A stretch of DNA of 64,000 bases, from NCBI GenBank assembly GCA_030066085.1, contig JASJCI010000023.1, positions 35,658 through 99,657 of the forward strand. The letters run 5' to 3'. The notes under the pieces were generated by a model. That model was given only the letters and a program-made list of their open reading frames with translations, made no database searches and was not told the DNA's origin. The first letter of the stretch is position 1; each line of letters begins with the position of its first letter. The DNA is from Gammaproteobacteria bacterium (GTDB taxonomy: Bacteria > Pseudomonadota > Gammaproteobacteria > GCA-001735895). A program made the position numbers and the translations under genes. Below, piece after piece: positions 19,000 through 28,489 of the stretch.

Positions 19000-19434
19000 A
19001 TGCTGCACTATCGCGCGCTACGGGCGGATGATTTTGACCATGCCATGACGCTGTGGCGCAGCTGCGAAGGTGTCGGCCTGCGCGATTCGGATTCGGCGGC
19101 CGGCCTTGCGGTTTACCTGCGGCGTAATCCCGGCCTGAGTTTTGTGGCCGAGCTGGACGGCCACATCGTCGGCAGCGTGCTTGCCGGCCATGACGGTCGG
19201 CGCGGCTACCTGCAGCACCTGGCGGTAGCCCGTGAGCACCGCCGTCGCGGTATCGGCAGTCGATTACTTGAGCTCAGCCTGGCCGCGCTCGAGGCCGAGG
19301 GTATCGGCAAGATGCACGTGCACGTGTTCGACGACCATCGCGCGGGCCGAGAATTCTGGCAGCGACGCGGCTGGCAACAGCGCGACGAAATTCGACTGTA
19401 CTCATGGATTACGGGGAACAACAGAAACCTTTGA
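19000..19434 (+). CDS. GNAT family N-acetyltransferase
   Basis: A 144-residue GNAT protein. The acetyl-CoA binding motif is RRRGIGSRLL after the strand YLQHLAVA, and the last part HVHVFDDHRAGREFWQRRGWQ is the usual motif B. ATG 19000 has GGGAG six bases upstream; ATG 18976 would overlap the likely -10 box. The acceptor substrate is unknown. It overlaps the next GNAT gene by 31 bases in a different frame. Confidence 0.88.
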   Translation: MLHYRALRADDFDHAMTLWRSCEGVGLRDSDSAAGLAVYLRRNPGLSFVAELDGHIVGSVLAGHDGRRGYLQHLAVAREHRRRGIGSRLLELSLAALEAEGIGKMHVHVFDDHRAGREFWQRRGWQQRDEIRLYSWITGNNRNL

Positions 19435-19907
19435 ACGGCCAGGTCGCACCACTGGATCCCGCCAGCAACGAGGCGCGCGCGCTGATCGCGCTGTCCGACG
19501 CCTACTACGAGGGGCTTTATCCTGCCGAGAGCAACCACCTCGAAAGCATTGCCGATCTCGAGGCGCCGGGCGTTTTCCTGGTCGGTTGTCGAGTCGAGGA
19601 CCAGCTGGTGGGCAGCGGGGCATTCAAACTGATGTCCGACGACGGCGATTACGCGGAAATCAAGCGCGTGTTCGTGCTCGACTCGCATCGAGGGCAGGGG
19701 CTGTCGCGACGTATCATGAGTGCGCTCGAGGACGAGCTCGCGACGCGCGGCATCGGCTGTATTCGCCTCGAAACCGGTGTGCACCAGCCGGAGGCGCTCG
19801 GGCTCTATCGCCGGCTCGGCTACGTCGAGCGTGGGCCTTTCGGCGCCTACCGGCCAGATCCCCTGAGCGTATTCATGGAAAAACGACTGGCGGCGGGCGG
19901 CGCATGA
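19404..19907 (+). CDS. GNAT family N-acetyltransferase
   Basis: A 167-residue GNAT protein with acetyl-CoA motif HRGQGLSRRIM and the C-terminal pattern GVHQPEALGLYRRLGY. The IKRVFV strand precedes the loop as in the family. It overlaps the previous acetyltransferase by 31 bases and the next gene by 4 bases, so the three are likely co-expressed. An in-frame alternative start downstream cannot be excluded because no strong ribosome site is seen at ATG 19404. Confidence 0.87.
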   Translation: MDYGEQQKPLNGQVAPLDPASNEARALIALSDAYYEGLYPAESNHLESIADLEAPGVFLVGCRVEDQLVGSGAFKLMSDDGDYAEIKRVFVLDSHRGQGLSRRIMSALEDELATRGIGCIRLETGVHQPEALGLYRRLGYVERGPFGAYRPDPLSVFMEKRLAAGGA

Positions 19908-20359
19908 ACCTGGCCCTCGACCGTTTCGCCGAAGACAACGCGATTATCGACGAACTCGTGTTCTGGCCGCCGAAACCGACGCCGATCCGTCGCGTACGGG
20001 CCTGCTCGTCGATGTTCCGCAAACCGTTCATCGAGGTCGAGATGCTTGACGGCCACACCTTCCAGCGCCATTTTGCGCGCGATCGATTTGCCGACGAATG
20101 GGCGCGGGCGGTAGTTGTGCTCGAAACCCTGACCGATATCGAGCTGGTCGACGAGCTGCGCGTGCCCCCGCCACCCGATGCCGAGCGGCTGCGCGGCGAA
20201 GCGCTCGCGGTGCGCGCCGAATGTATCGCCGAGTGCGAGCCGATGTACGACCAGGGCATGTACCAGCAGTACCTGCTGCAATTCGGACCCAATTGCCGTG
20301 ATTTGCCAACGACGACGCTGGCGCGAATCGAGTACGCCCGTACGGCGCTCGCGGGCTGA
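19904..20359 (+). CDS. Hypothetical protein, 151 residues
   Basis: No family recognised. The protein is soluble, acidic in its second half and contains a cluster of Tyr, Met and Gln (YDQGMYQQYLLQFG) near residues 115-130. The start ATG 19904 overlaps the acetyltransferase stop by 4 bases, which supports it as a real translated gene. Confidence 0.65.
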   Translation: MNLALDRFAEDNAIIDELVFWPPKPTPIRRVRACSSMFRKPFIEVEMLDGHTFQRHFARDRFADEWARAVVVLETLTDIELVDELRVPPPPDAERLRGEALAVRAECIAECEPMYDQGMYQQYLLQFGPNCRDLPTTTLARIEYARTALAG

Positions 20360-20365
20360 CAACCC

Positions 20366-21127
20366 TTGTTCTTCGGCCCCGCCGAACTCGTTTTCATCAG
20401 CCTGGCTTTCGTGCTCGCGGGCCTGGTCAAGGGCGTGGTTGGCCTCGGCCTGCCGACGACGAGCCTGGCATTGCTCGCGATCGCGTTCGATTTGCCCACC
20501 GCGATGGCGCTGCTGCTGGTGCCGTCCTTGGTAACCAACTGCTGGCAGGCGCTGAACGGCGGCTACCTCGTGACGCTGCTGCGGCGGCTGTGGCCGATGC
20601 TGACCGCGGCCACCCTGTGTATCGGGATCGGCGGACTGGCCCTGCAGCGCATCGAGCTGTACTGGTTGACGGCATTACTGGGGTTGCTGCTGGTCATCTA
20701 TGCCGCCAGTGGCCTCGCGGGACTTGATCTGCGGCTGGCGCCGCGGCGAGAGGCCTGGAGCGGTCCACTGGTCGGTGCACTCAACGGGGTGCTGACCGGT
20801 ATGACCGGCTCCTTCGTCGTGCCGGGGGTCATGTACCTGCGGGCGCTCGGGCTGCCGCGTGATCAGCTGGTGCAGGCCATGGGCCTGCTGTTCGCGCTGT
20901 CGACGCTGGCGCTCGGCCTGGTGCTGCGCTCGGCGGACCTGCTGCCGGTGCACGGGCTGGGCTGGTCGGGGCTGGCGCTGCTGCCGACCCTGCTCGGCAT
21001 GGCGCTCGGCCAGCAGTTGCGTCGACGCCTGTCGGAAAGTCGCTTTCGACGGTTGCTCATGCTGACGTTGCTGGGGCTCGGCGGTTTTATCCTGGTGCGC
21101 GCGTTGTGGCCCGCTGTTGCCGGCTAG
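20366..21127 (+). CDS. TauE/SafE family membrane transporter
   Basis: A 253-residue protein with about eight membrane segments in two repeats, each opening with the family pattern: VKGVVGLGLPTTSLALL near residue 22 and GVLTGMTGSFVVPGVMYL near residue 140. The family exports sulfite or related organosulfonates or sulfoacetate. The start is TTG 20366, six bases after the previous stop. No sulfur metabolism genes flank it, so the substrate is open. It converges on ppc with a 135-base gap. Confidence 0.9.
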   Translation: MFFGPAELVFISLAFVLAGLVKGVVGLGLPTTSLALLAIAFDLPTAMALLLVPSLVTNCWQALNGGYLVTLLRRLWPMLTAATLCIGIGGLALQRIELYWLTALLGLLLVIYAASGLAGLDLRLAPRREAWSGPLVGALNGVLTGMTGSFVVPGVMYLRALGLPRDQLVQAMGLLFALSTLALGLVLRSADLLPVHGLGWSGLALLPTLLGMALGQQLRRRLSESRFRRLLMLTLLGLGGFILVRALWPAVAG

Positions 21128-21262
21128 GCCGCGCAGCCGCCGGGTGTCGCGCCGGAATCCGGCGCCGGGCTTGCTCGAGACAGCAGAGCCCGAACTCTGC
21201 CTCTGGTTCGGCAACAAACGCTGACCCGTTCGACGTTGCAGCCGATGCGCGCGAAGTTGAAT

Positions 21263-24088
21263 CTAGCCGGTATTGCGCAAACCGGCCGCGATCGCGTTGA
21301 TAGAGCTCAGCAGCGCGGCCTGCCAGAGTTGCCGGTCCGCCTCGGGCTGGCTTTCGTCGCGGAACTTGTGCAGCAGCTCTACCTGCAGGTAGGCCAGCGG
21401 ATCGAGGTAGGGATCGCGCCGCGTCAGTGCCAGGGTCAGCACGGGATTGTTGGCCAACAGCTCGGGAACCCTGGCGATTTGCTGCACGCTGTCGATACTG
21501 CGTCGGTTTTCCGCCTCGATCGCACCGTGAATCCGGCCTGCCAGCGCGCTGTCTTCGCACAGCTTGCTGTATTCGCGCGCGATCTTCATGTCCGACTTGA
21601 ACAGCGACATCTGCAGGTTGTCGATCATCGCCCTGAAAAAAGGCCAGCGGCTGTACATCGCGTGCAGCTCGCGCTGCCTGCCGCGGCCACCGGCCAGCCA
21701 GCTTTCGATGGCGTGGCCGACGCCGTACCAGGCGGGCATGGTGGTGCGCGACATGCTCCAGCCGAATACCCATGGAATCGCGCGTACCGACGCCTTGGAC
21801 AGATCGCCCTTGCGCCGGTGCGACGGGCGCGAACCGATGTTCATCAGGCCGATTTCGGCTACCGGCGTCGCCTGGTAAAAATACTCGAAGAAACCCTCGG
21901 TACGATCGGTGAGGGCGCGATAAAAATCCTCCGATGCGTCCGCCAGTTGCTGCATCGGTGCGTGAAATTCGGAGTAGTCGGCGCTGTCGTCGCGCGCCGG
22001 ATCCAGGCTGGCTTTCATCAGGCCGGTAATGCCCATCGCCAGCTCGTAGATCGCGGTTTCGGCGTTGCTGTAACGATGCGACAGGACTTCACCCTGTTCG
22101 GTGAACTTGATCTGGCCCTGTACGGTTCCGGGCGGCTGCGCCATGATCGCCTCGTGCGTCGGTCCGCCGCCACGGGTGATAGTGCCGCCGCGACCGTGGA
22201 ACATGCGGCAGGCAACGCCGTGCCCGGCGCTGATGCGCTTTACCTTTTCCTGCGCCTGGTACAGACCCCAGGAGGCCGACATGATGCCCCCGTCCTTGCA
22301 GGAATCGGAGTAGCCGAGCATGACTTCCTGGGTGCCCCCGCTGTCGAGCAGCAGCTGCTTGTAAACGGGGTTGGCAAGCAGGCTGTCGAGTACCGTGTCG
22401 ATATGATTCAGGTCGTCGATGGTTTCGAACAGCGGCGCGATCTCGAGCTCGCTGAACAGCGCGCCGTCACGCACGCCGGCGAGCCCGGCGAGAAAGCCGA
22501 GAAACATGACTTCCATGATGTGGCTGGCGTTGTGCGTCATCGAGATCACGTAACTGCCGATACAGTCCCGGCCGATCTCGGCGCGCATTTCGGCGATACA
22601 CTGGAACAGCTCGAGCGTTTGCCGGTCGTCTTGTTCGAGGTCACCGGGGTCGAATTCTGCGAAGCGGCCGGCTTCGATGAATCCGGCCAGCAATGCCACG
22701 CGATCGGCTTCGTCGAGCTCGCAGTAGCCGGTCTCGCCGGTCAGCGCGAGGATCGCGTCCACTGCCTGCGTGTGGCGGCCGGACTCCTGCCGCACGTCGA
22801 GCTCGAGCAGGTGAAAGCCGAAGGTCTCGGCGATGCGGATCGTGTCCTGCAACTCGGCGTTGGCCGCGGCATACGCGCCGTGGCCGATCAGCGAGTCGCG
22901 AATCGAGTACAGGTCGGCGAGAAACTCGGCCGCGTTCGGATAGGCGTGATCCGCGTTCGGCGTGTAGGCGGAGCGCATCCGGTTGCGTACCACGGCCAGG
23001 TTTTTCTTCAGCCGGTAGTGCATGTGCAGCAGCTTGCGCCGATACACCTCGTCTTCGAACTGGTCGCGGCGCTGTGCGAAAGATTCGACGCCCAGCGTGG
23101 CGTCGACCTCGAAGCGGCGCAGGAAGTCCGCACCGGGCTCGAACCAGCGTGAAGACATCGTCAGGATTTGCGCGAGGTTGTAGACCTGGCGCACGTACTC
23201 GGCAAGGATGACCTCGGACTGCATGCGTAACGCCAGGCGGGTCGTGTCGGCGGTGACGAAGGGATTGCCGTCACGGTCGCCGCCGATCCACGAGCCGAAT
23301 CGAATGAAGCTCGGCACCTTCACCAGCGGCCGGCCGTACTCGTTCTCGCCGTATATGCGGATCACCGCGCGCTCGAGGTGCCGATAGTCGATCACGATCG
23401 CCTCGAACAGGCTGCGGCGGAAGTAGTGCAGCCCGTTCTTGATTTCGTCGCTCACGCTGGGCTTGCTCGGCCGGACCTCGTTGGTGCGCCACAGGATTTC
23501 GATCTGCAGCTGCAGCGCGTCGACCAGGTCGTCGCGCTCGAAGGGGCTCAGGCGCGGATCGGTCAGTGCATCGATGATCCGGAACACTTCGCGCTGGTGG
23601 AACATGATCGTGCGTCGGCGCGATTCCGTCGGGTGCGCGGTAAACACCGGCTTGTACAGCAGGCGATCGAACAGTGCCTGCAGCGCTTGCGCCTCGACAC
23701 CCTGCTGGTGAAACTCCTGCAGCGTGTGGAAGAACGAACCGACCCAGGCGGCGTGGCCGTGTTTCTGCACCGACATGCGCCGCAGGCGGTGCAGGTAGTC
23801 TTCCTCGGCGAGGTTGACCAGGTTGAAGTAAATCGCGAAAGCGCGGATAACCTGGGTCATGATCCGCGGTTCGAGACCCGCGATCAGGTCGCGCAGCAGC
23901 TTGCGCTGCGGTTCGCTGTCGCGCCGGCGCAGCTGGATGAAGCCGGTGCGCAGCGATTCGACCGCGTGGAAAACCTCGGGTGGCTCGTACTTGAGCAACA
24001 CGTTGCCGATCAACTTGCCGAACAGCTTGACCCGCGAACGCAGGTCCTGGTCCGATTTGGCATGGAAGCTGATACTGGGTACGCTCAT
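21263..24088 (-). CDS. ppc: Phosphoenolpyruvate carboxylase
   Basis: Converts PEP and bicarbonate to oxaloacetate, refilling the TCA cycle. The 941-residue protein keeps the active-site segments [12 protein letters not shown] near residue 150, [11 protein letters not shown] and [14 protein letters not shown] in the second half, and the conserved C-terminus ending in RNTG. ATG 24088 gives the usual N-terminus. A TATACT -10-like box sits on the minus strand about 28 bases upstream. The long open frame on the opposite strand is a shadow. Confidence 0.98.
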   Translation of the reverse strand: MSVPSISFHAKSDQDLRSRVKLFGKLIGNVLLKYEPPEVFHAVESLRTGFIQLRRRDSEPQRKLLRDLIAGLEPRIMTQVIRAFAIYFNLVNLAEEDYLHRLRRMSVQKHGHAAWVGSFFHTLQEFHQQGVEAQALQALFDRLLYKPVFTAHPTESRRRTIMFHQREVFRIIDALTDPRLSPFERDDLVDALQLQIEILWRTNEVRPSKPSVSDEIKNGLHYFRRSLFEAIVIDYRHLERAVIRIYGENEYGRPLVKVPSFIRFGSWIGGDRDGNPFVTADTTRLALRMQSEVILAEYVRQVYNLAQILTMSSRWFEPGADFLRRFEVDATLGVESFAQRRDQFEDEVYRRKLLHMHYRLKKNLAVVRNRMRSAYTPNADHAYPNAAEFLADLYSIRDSLIGHGAYAAANAELQDTIRIAETFGFHLLELDVRQESGRHTQAVDAILALTGETGYCELDEADRVALLAGFIEAGRFAEFDPGDLEQDDRQTLELFQCIAEMRAEIGRDCIGSYVISMTHNASHIMEVMFLGFLAGLAGVRDGALFSELEIAPLFETIDDLNHIDTVLDSLLANPVYKQLLLDSGGTQEVMLGYSDSCKDGGIMSASWGLYQAQEKVKRISAGHGVACRMFHGRGGTITRGGGPTHEAIMAQPPGTVQGQIKFTEQGEVLSHRYSNAETAIYELAMGITGLMKASLDPARDDSADYSEFHAPMQQLADASEDFYRALTDRTEGFFEYFYQATPVAEIGLMNIGSRPSHRRKGDLSKASVRAIPWVFGWSMSRTTMPAWYGVGHAIESWLAGGRGRQRELHAMYSRWPFFRAMIDNLQMSLFKSDMKIAREYSKLCEDSALAGRIHGAIEAENRRSIDSVQQIARVPELLANNPVLTLALTRRDPYLDPLAYLQVELLHKFRDESQPEADRQLWQAALLSSINAIAAGLRNTG

Positions 24089-24230
24089 AGCGGGTCCCGC
24101 GGCAAACTGGCCGCGAGTATATCAGAGGCGACCGGCCCAGCCTGCGGGTTTTCGCCAGGGATCTTGCCAGCATCGCTCGTCATCGCCGTGCGCGGTAGCT
24201 TTGGCGCGTCCACTGGGGTATAAATCCCGC

Positions 24231-25688
24231 ATGTATCTTTATACGCCCGAATCCGTCTATGCACTCGACCGTGGCGCGATCGACAAGGATCGCATCAGCG
24301 GCAGCGAGCTGATGGCGCGGGCGGGCGAGCGCGTCTGGCAGGAACTGTCGCAGCGCTGGCCGGGCGCAAGCCGAGTCTGCGTATTCGCCGGTGCCGGCAA
24401 CAACGGTGGCGATGCATTCGTGGTTGCCGACTGCGCCCGGCGCGCCGGGGTCGAGGTTCAGCTCTATACCCTGGGTGACCTGTCGCGCCAGTCCGACAGC
24501 GCGCGGCATTTTCGCGAGCGCTGGCAGGCCGGCGGCGGAGTTTGCGAAACCTGGGCAGGGCAGGTTATCGAGGCCGACGTGATCGTCGACGGCCTGCTTG
24601 GCATCGGCCTGCAGCGGGATCTCGATTCGTCCTGGCAGGAACTGATCGAAGCGATCAACCGGCCGGCCGTGCCACGCGTGGCGATCGATATTCCGTCCGG
24701 GCTGAATGGCCTGACCGGCACGGTCCAGCCGCTGGCGGTGCGCGCCGACCTGACCGTGACTTTCATCGGGCGCAAAACCGGTCAATTCCTGGCCGATGGC
24801 CCGGATTATTGCGGCGAGCTGGTGTTCACCGACCTGGGTGCGTCGCGGCTGTCGCGGGCCACGGCGGAACCGGCGCTGGAGGTGCTCGAGCATTGTTCGC
24901 TGCCGCCGCCACGGCGCTCCAATTCGCACAAGAATCACTACGGTCACGTGCTGGTCGTCGGCGGTGCGCCGGGCATGAGCGGGGCGGTCGCGCTGGCGGC
25001 ACGCGCGGCCCTGCGCAGCGGCGCGGGGCTGGTGACGGCGCTGGTGCACCCGGATTGCCGCGCCAGCCTGGCGCCGTTTGCCGAAGTCATGACGCTCGAC
25101 TGGAGCAGCCTCGACGACAAGCTCGCGCAGGCCAGCGTGGCACTGGTCGGCCCCGGCCTTGGAAACAGTGCCGCCGCCGACGATTGCCTGCGCTTGCTAC
25201 AGCGGGCCGAGATACCGATGGTGATCGACGCCAGCGCGCTGCGCGCGCGCTTTCTGCGGGCGCTCGGCGCGCAAGCGCGGGTCATCACGCCGCATCCGGG
25301 GGAGGCCGCGAGCCTGCTGGACACTGCCGCGAGCGCGGTCCAGGCGGACCGCATGGCGTCGGCGGCTGCACTGGTGCGGGAATTCGGCGCTGTCACGGTG
25401 CTCAAGGGCTCCGGTACGCTGATCGCGGCCGAGGGCGCGACCACCGCGATCAATACCGGTGGGCATGCCGGGATGGCCAGTGCCGGCATGGGTGACGTGC
25501 TCGGCGGCATGATTGCAGCCCTGCTTGCACAGGGTATGCAACCGGCCCCGGCGGCCCGTGCCGGCGTATTTCTGCACGCGGCCTGCGCCGATGACTTTGC
25601 CCGCGGAGGCGCGCCCGAGTGCCTGATCGCGAGCGATATCATCGATCGGCTGCCGGTTGTTATGCAGGGTGTGCGCGATGCATGCTGA
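24231..25688 (+). CDS. nnr: Bifunctional NAD(P)H-hydrate repair enzyme (epimerase and dehydratase)
   Basis: Repairs hydrated NAD(P)H. Residues 1-215 are the NAD(P)HX epimerase domain with GAGNNGGD at residues 54-61; residues about 225-485 are the ADP-dependent dehydratase domain with GHVLVVGGAPGMSGA and the C-terminal GGHAGMASAGMGDVLGGM loop. Total 485 residues. It precedes tsaE, overlapping it by 11 bases, as in E. coli yjeF-tsaE. ATG 24231 has no ribosome site, and TATAAA ends only 6 bases before it, so a leaderless messenger is possible. Confidence 0.96.
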   Translation: MYLYTPESVYALDRGAIDKDRISGSELMARAGERVWQELSQRWPGASRVCVFAGAGNNGGDAFVVADCARRAGVEVQLYTLGDLSRQSDSARHFRERWQAGGGVCETWAGQVIEADVIVDGLLGIGLQRDLDSSWQELIEAINRPAVPRVAIDIPSGLNGLTGTVQPLAVRADLTVTFIGRKTGQFLADGPDYCGELVFTDLGASRLSRATAEPALEVLEHCSLPPPRRSNSHKNHYGHVLVVGGAPGMSGAVALAARAALRSGAGLVTALVHPDCRASLAPFAEVMTLDWSSLDDKLAQASVALVGPGLGNSAAADDCLRLLQRAEIPMVIDASALRARFLRALGAQARVITPHPGEAASLLDTAASAVQADRMASAAALVREFGAVTVLKGSGTLIAAEGATTAINTGGHAGMASAGMGDVLGGMIAALLAQGMQPAPAARAGVFLHAACADDFARGGAPECLIASDIIDRLPVVMQGVRDAC

Positions 25689-26145
25689 GCTGCTGGTGGC
25701 TGACGAGGCGCAGATGCGCGCGCTCGGCGCGCGCCTGGTAAGCGCCTGTGACAGCGGCGGCGTCATTACCCTGAGCGGTGAACTCGGAACCGGCAAAACC
25801 ACGCTGGTGCGCGGTGGGCTGCGCGCTCGCGGGGTAGAGGGCGGGGTGCGCAGCCCGACCTATACCCTGATCGAGTATTATCCGCTGCCCGATTTTGCCA
25901 TCGCGCATTTCGACCTGTATCGACTCGGCGACCCCGAGGAGCTGGAATACCTCGGTTATCGCGACTACCTCAATCCATCGACCCTGTGCCTGATCGAGTG
26001 GCCGGAGCGCGCGGCCGGGTACCTGCAGGGGGTCGACATCGAGGTGGAACTGGCGTACGACCCCGCCGGGCGCAGAGTCAGCCTGCGCGCGTGCAGCGCA
26101 GATGGTCGGCGCGTGCTGAGTGCCGCCGCCCTGACGAGCGTCTGA
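25678..26145 (+). CDS. tsaE: tRNA threonylcarbamoyladenosine synthesis ATPase TsaE
   Basis: A 155-residue P-loop ATPase needed with TsaB and TsaD for the t6A37 modification of ANN-decoding tRNAs. Walker A GELGTGKT spans residues 34-41, and SPTYTLIEYY plus HFDLYRL are family motifs. I chose ATG 25678, inside the end of nnr; an in-frame upstream ATG at 25657 would add seven residues. It is followed by a promoter for amiC. Confidence 0.95.
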   Translation: MHAELLVADEAQMRALGARLVSACDSGGVITLSGELGTGKTTLVRGGLRARGVEGGVRSPTYTLIEYYPLPDFAIAHFDLYRLGDPEELEYLGYRDYLNPSTLCLIEWPERAAGYLQGVDIEVELAYDPAGRRVSLRACSADGRRVLSAAALTSV

Positions 26146-26205
26146 ATCTCTTCACAAGATTTTTAGAAAAAGTCACTATCTAGTTAATAAATATAGGAAA
26201 AGGCG

Positions 26206-26234
26206 TTGATTTTCGTCCCGCCTTTGGCTATAAA
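26206..26234 (+). promoter_or_regulatory. Strong sigma-70 promoter for amiC
   Basis: TTGATT (26206-26211), exactly 17 bases, TATAAA (26229-26234), in an AT-rich gap that stands out from the GC-rich surroundings. The predicted start near 26241 leaves a 25-base leader with GACGGGAA before ATG 26266. Confidence 0.75.
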
Positions 26235-26265
26235 TGGGCCAAGGTAACAAAGCAAGACGGGAATC

Positions 26266-27441
26266 ATGGGTCCATTATCTACTGCCAGGCGCGCGTTCCT
26301 GCGCCGAATCGGTCGTTACGGTCTGTCCCTGACGCTGTTTTCCGGTGCCGCACCGGCGCTGGCCGGTGCGCGCGCGACGCTTACCGGCATCCGCGTTTCC
26401 GAATCCTCGGCCGAGCACACGCGCGTCGTGTTCGACCTCACCGGCGACATCGAACACCGCCTGTTCACGCTCGATGATCCACACCGGATTGTCATCGATC
26501 TCGAACATACCCGTCGCAGCGAAGCCATCGATATCAGTCGCACCGCGACCAGCCTGATGCAGGGTATCCGCTCGGCCAGCCGCGGCAGTGGCCGTTTACG
26601 CGTAGTGCTCGACATGCAGGGCAAGGTGCGCCCGCGCAGTTTCGAACTGAAGTCCGACGGCAAGTCGTCGCATCGCCTGGTGGTCGACCTGCATGCCACG
26701 GAACTCGACCCGACACCGATCAAAACCAGTCGCGAGCAGCGCAAGCAGAGCAAGCCCGAGTACGTCATCGCGCTCGATCCCGGTCACGGTGGCCGCGATC
26801 CCGGCGCAATCGGCAAGAAAGGCACGCGCGAAAAGGACGTAGCCCTGTCGATTGCCAAGAGGATGCAAAAGATTATCAACCGCACACCCGGCTATCGCGC
26901 TATCCTGACGCGGCCCAACGACCGTTTCGTCAGCCTGCGCAACCGGGTCAAAAAAGCGCGCGAGGCCCAGTCCGACCTGTTCATCTCGCTGCATTCGAAC
27001 TCGTTTCGCAGCTCGCATGTCAGGGGTGCGTCGGTCTACGCACTGTCGCTTTCCGGCGCCAGTTCCGAAGCCGCGCGCTGGATTGCCGAGAAGGAAAACG
27101 CATCGGACCTGATCGGCGGTATCACGCTCGACGACAAGGACGACCTGATCGCCTCGGTTTTACTCGACCTGTCGCAGACCGCGACCATCCAGGACAGCCT
27201 GGAGCTCGGTTCCGACGTCCTCGGCCACATCGGCAAGGTTTCCAGGCTCAATAACCGCGAGGTTCAGCAGGCCGGGTTCGCGGTGCTGAAAGCGCCCGAC
27301 ATGCCGTCCATCCTGATCGAAACCGCTTTCCTGTCGAATCCCGGCGAAGAAAAGAAGCTGCGCAGTCCGAAGCACCAGCAGAAACTGGCGCGGGCCGTGT
27401 TCTCCGGCGTCAAGGCCCACCTCGACAGTCGCCGGGGATAA
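26266..27441 (+). CDS. amiC: N-acetylmuramoyl-L-alanine amidase (AmiC type)
   Basis: Cleaves the amide between muramic acid and the peptide stem during cell separation. The 391-residue protein has a twin-arginine signal (ARRAFLRR at residues 7-14 then a hydrophobic core ending ALA), so it is folded before export as AmiC is. An AMIN domain covers residues about 38-145 and the zinc-dependent amidase_3 domain about 165-388, with DPGHGGRDPGA, SLHSN and IETAFLSN containing metal and catalytic residues. It follows tsaE as in other gammaproteobacteria, but mutL is displaced downstream by two inserted genes. Confidence 0.95.
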   Translation: MGPLSTARRAFLRRIGRYGLSLTLFSGAAPALAGARATLTGIRVSESSAEHTRVVFDLTGDIEHRLFTLDDPHRIVIDLEHTRRSEAIDISRTATSLMQGIRSASRGSGRLRVVLDMQGKVRPRSFELKSDGKSSHRLVVDLHATELDPTPIKTSREQRKQSKPEYVIALDPGHGGRDPGAIGKKGTREKDVALSIAKRMQKIINRTPGYRAILTRPNDRFVSLRNRVKKAREAQSDLFISLHSNSFRSSHVRGASVYALSLSGASSEAARWIAEKENASDLIGGITLDDKDDLIASVLLDLSQTATIQDSLELGSDVLGHIGKVSRLNNREVQQAGFAVLKAPDMPSILIETAFLSNPGEEKKLRSPKHQQKLARAVFSGVKAHLDSRRG

Positions 27442-27459
27442 GTCTCCCGGCGCCTGCCT

Positions 27460-28227
27460 TCAGGACGCAATAAAATCGCTCACCAGCTGCCGGTAGTCGG
27501 CAAAATCGACGATGTCGTTGTGTGCCGCGCCGCGGATCATGGCGTAGCGTAACTGTTGCGGGTCGAACCGCTCCCGCAGCCTGAGGCTGTGCTGCAGCGG
27601 AATGACCCGATCCAGCTCGGCGGTGGCGATCAGCACCGGCATATCAATATCCTGCGCCAGCGCAGCCGAGTCGAAATGATCCTTGAGAAAGAAACGCACC
27701 GGGAAAATCGGGTACATCCGCTGCGCGACTCGCTCGACGCTGTCGTAGGGCGTTAGCAGGATCACGCGCTCCAGCGGCCGCCGGGCGGCGAGATAGGCCG
27801 CGACACCGCTACCGAGGCTGCGGCCGTAGGCCATCACCGATTCGTGGTCGGGTGCGATCCGGTCGTACAGCGCGAGCGCGTCGGCGAACAACGCGCGTTC
27901 GCTGGGAAAACCCTCGCTGTTGCCGTAACCGCGATAGTTGACGATGTAAACGCTGTAATCGGCGAACACATCGTCGAAGAACTGTTCGCGGTGGGTAACG
28001 AGTTCCGAGTTGCCGCCGAAGTAAATTACCGCCTGCGACTTGCCGGGGTGCAGCACCCAGCCGCGTAACTCGTGTCCCTGGCTGGTCAGCTTGATCTCGT
28101 CGGCGCTGAAATCAGGATCCACCCCGGTGGGGTAGTAAATCAGCTTGCGCTGGTAAAAGAAGAAAAAGGCGCCGATCAGCAGGTAGATCGTGATCAGGGT
28201 GAGGGCGATGATGGTGAGTTCTTGCAT
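27460..28227 (-). CDS. Membrane-anchored alpha/beta hydrolase
   Basis: A 255-residue protein with an N-terminal membrane helix (residues 5-24) followed by an alpha/beta hydrolase fold like YfhR/Bem46. The nucleophile elbow is GRSLGSG near residue 133; an acid lies in TAELDRV and a histidine in GAAHND near residue 235. Substrate unknown. ATG 28227 places the helix at the start. It is antisense to the surrounding amiC-mutL order, so it was probably inserted into the ancestral block. Confidence 0.88.
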   Translation of the reverse strand: MQELTIIALTLITIYLLIGAFFFFYQRKLIYYPTGVDPDFSADEIKLTSQGHELRGWVLHPGKSQAVIYFGGNSELVTHREQFFDDVFADYSVYIVNYRGYGNSEGFPSERALFADALALYDRIAPDHESVMAYGRSLGSGVAAYLAARRPLERVILLTPYDSVERVAQRMYPIFPVRFFLKDHFDSAALAQDIDMPVLIATAELDRVIPLQHSLRLRERFDPQQLRYAMIRGAAHNDIVDFADYRQLVSDFIAS

Positions 28228-28313
28228 TGCGTCTTGACGTAATCCCGGGCGTAAAATTCTGGTATTCTCTACCCGCCGACCACATATGCGCCATAGTACT
28301 GAAGGTGGCTGCA

Positions 28314-28481
28314 ATGAACAAATTCGATCAGCTGAAATCCATGACCCGGGTCGTCGCCGACACCGCTGACCCGCGCGAGGCAGCGTTGTGCCGGAATATC
28401 CACGAGGACGCCATGGCTGCCGACGGCGTTCGCGCTTTTGCCCGCGGCCTGGAAAACCCCCAATCCCGGCTGGTGGCCTGA
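28314..28481 (+). pseudogene. Short open frame resembling both ends of transaldolase
   Basis: A 55-codon frame from ATG 28314. The first 20 residues, with the run TRVVADTAD, resemble the N-terminus of bacterial transaldolases (TxVVADTGD). The rest, EDAMAADGVRAFA, resembles their C-terminal helix (DAMAxxKLAEGIRxFA). The whole barrel between them, including the catalytic Lys region, is absent. I read this as a transaldolase with a large internal deletion, kept or decaying. The match is from memory of the family and is short, so a chance likeness or a genuine microprotein remains possible. Confidence 0.4.
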
Positions 28482-28489
28482 TTCCTGCC

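Noticed and set aside
21236..23152. Long open frame on the plus strand (over 600 codons) opposite ppc
   Set aside because: It is the antisense shadow of a GC-rich gene. The minus strand encodes full-length PEP carboxylase with all motifs, and the plus frame resembles no protein.
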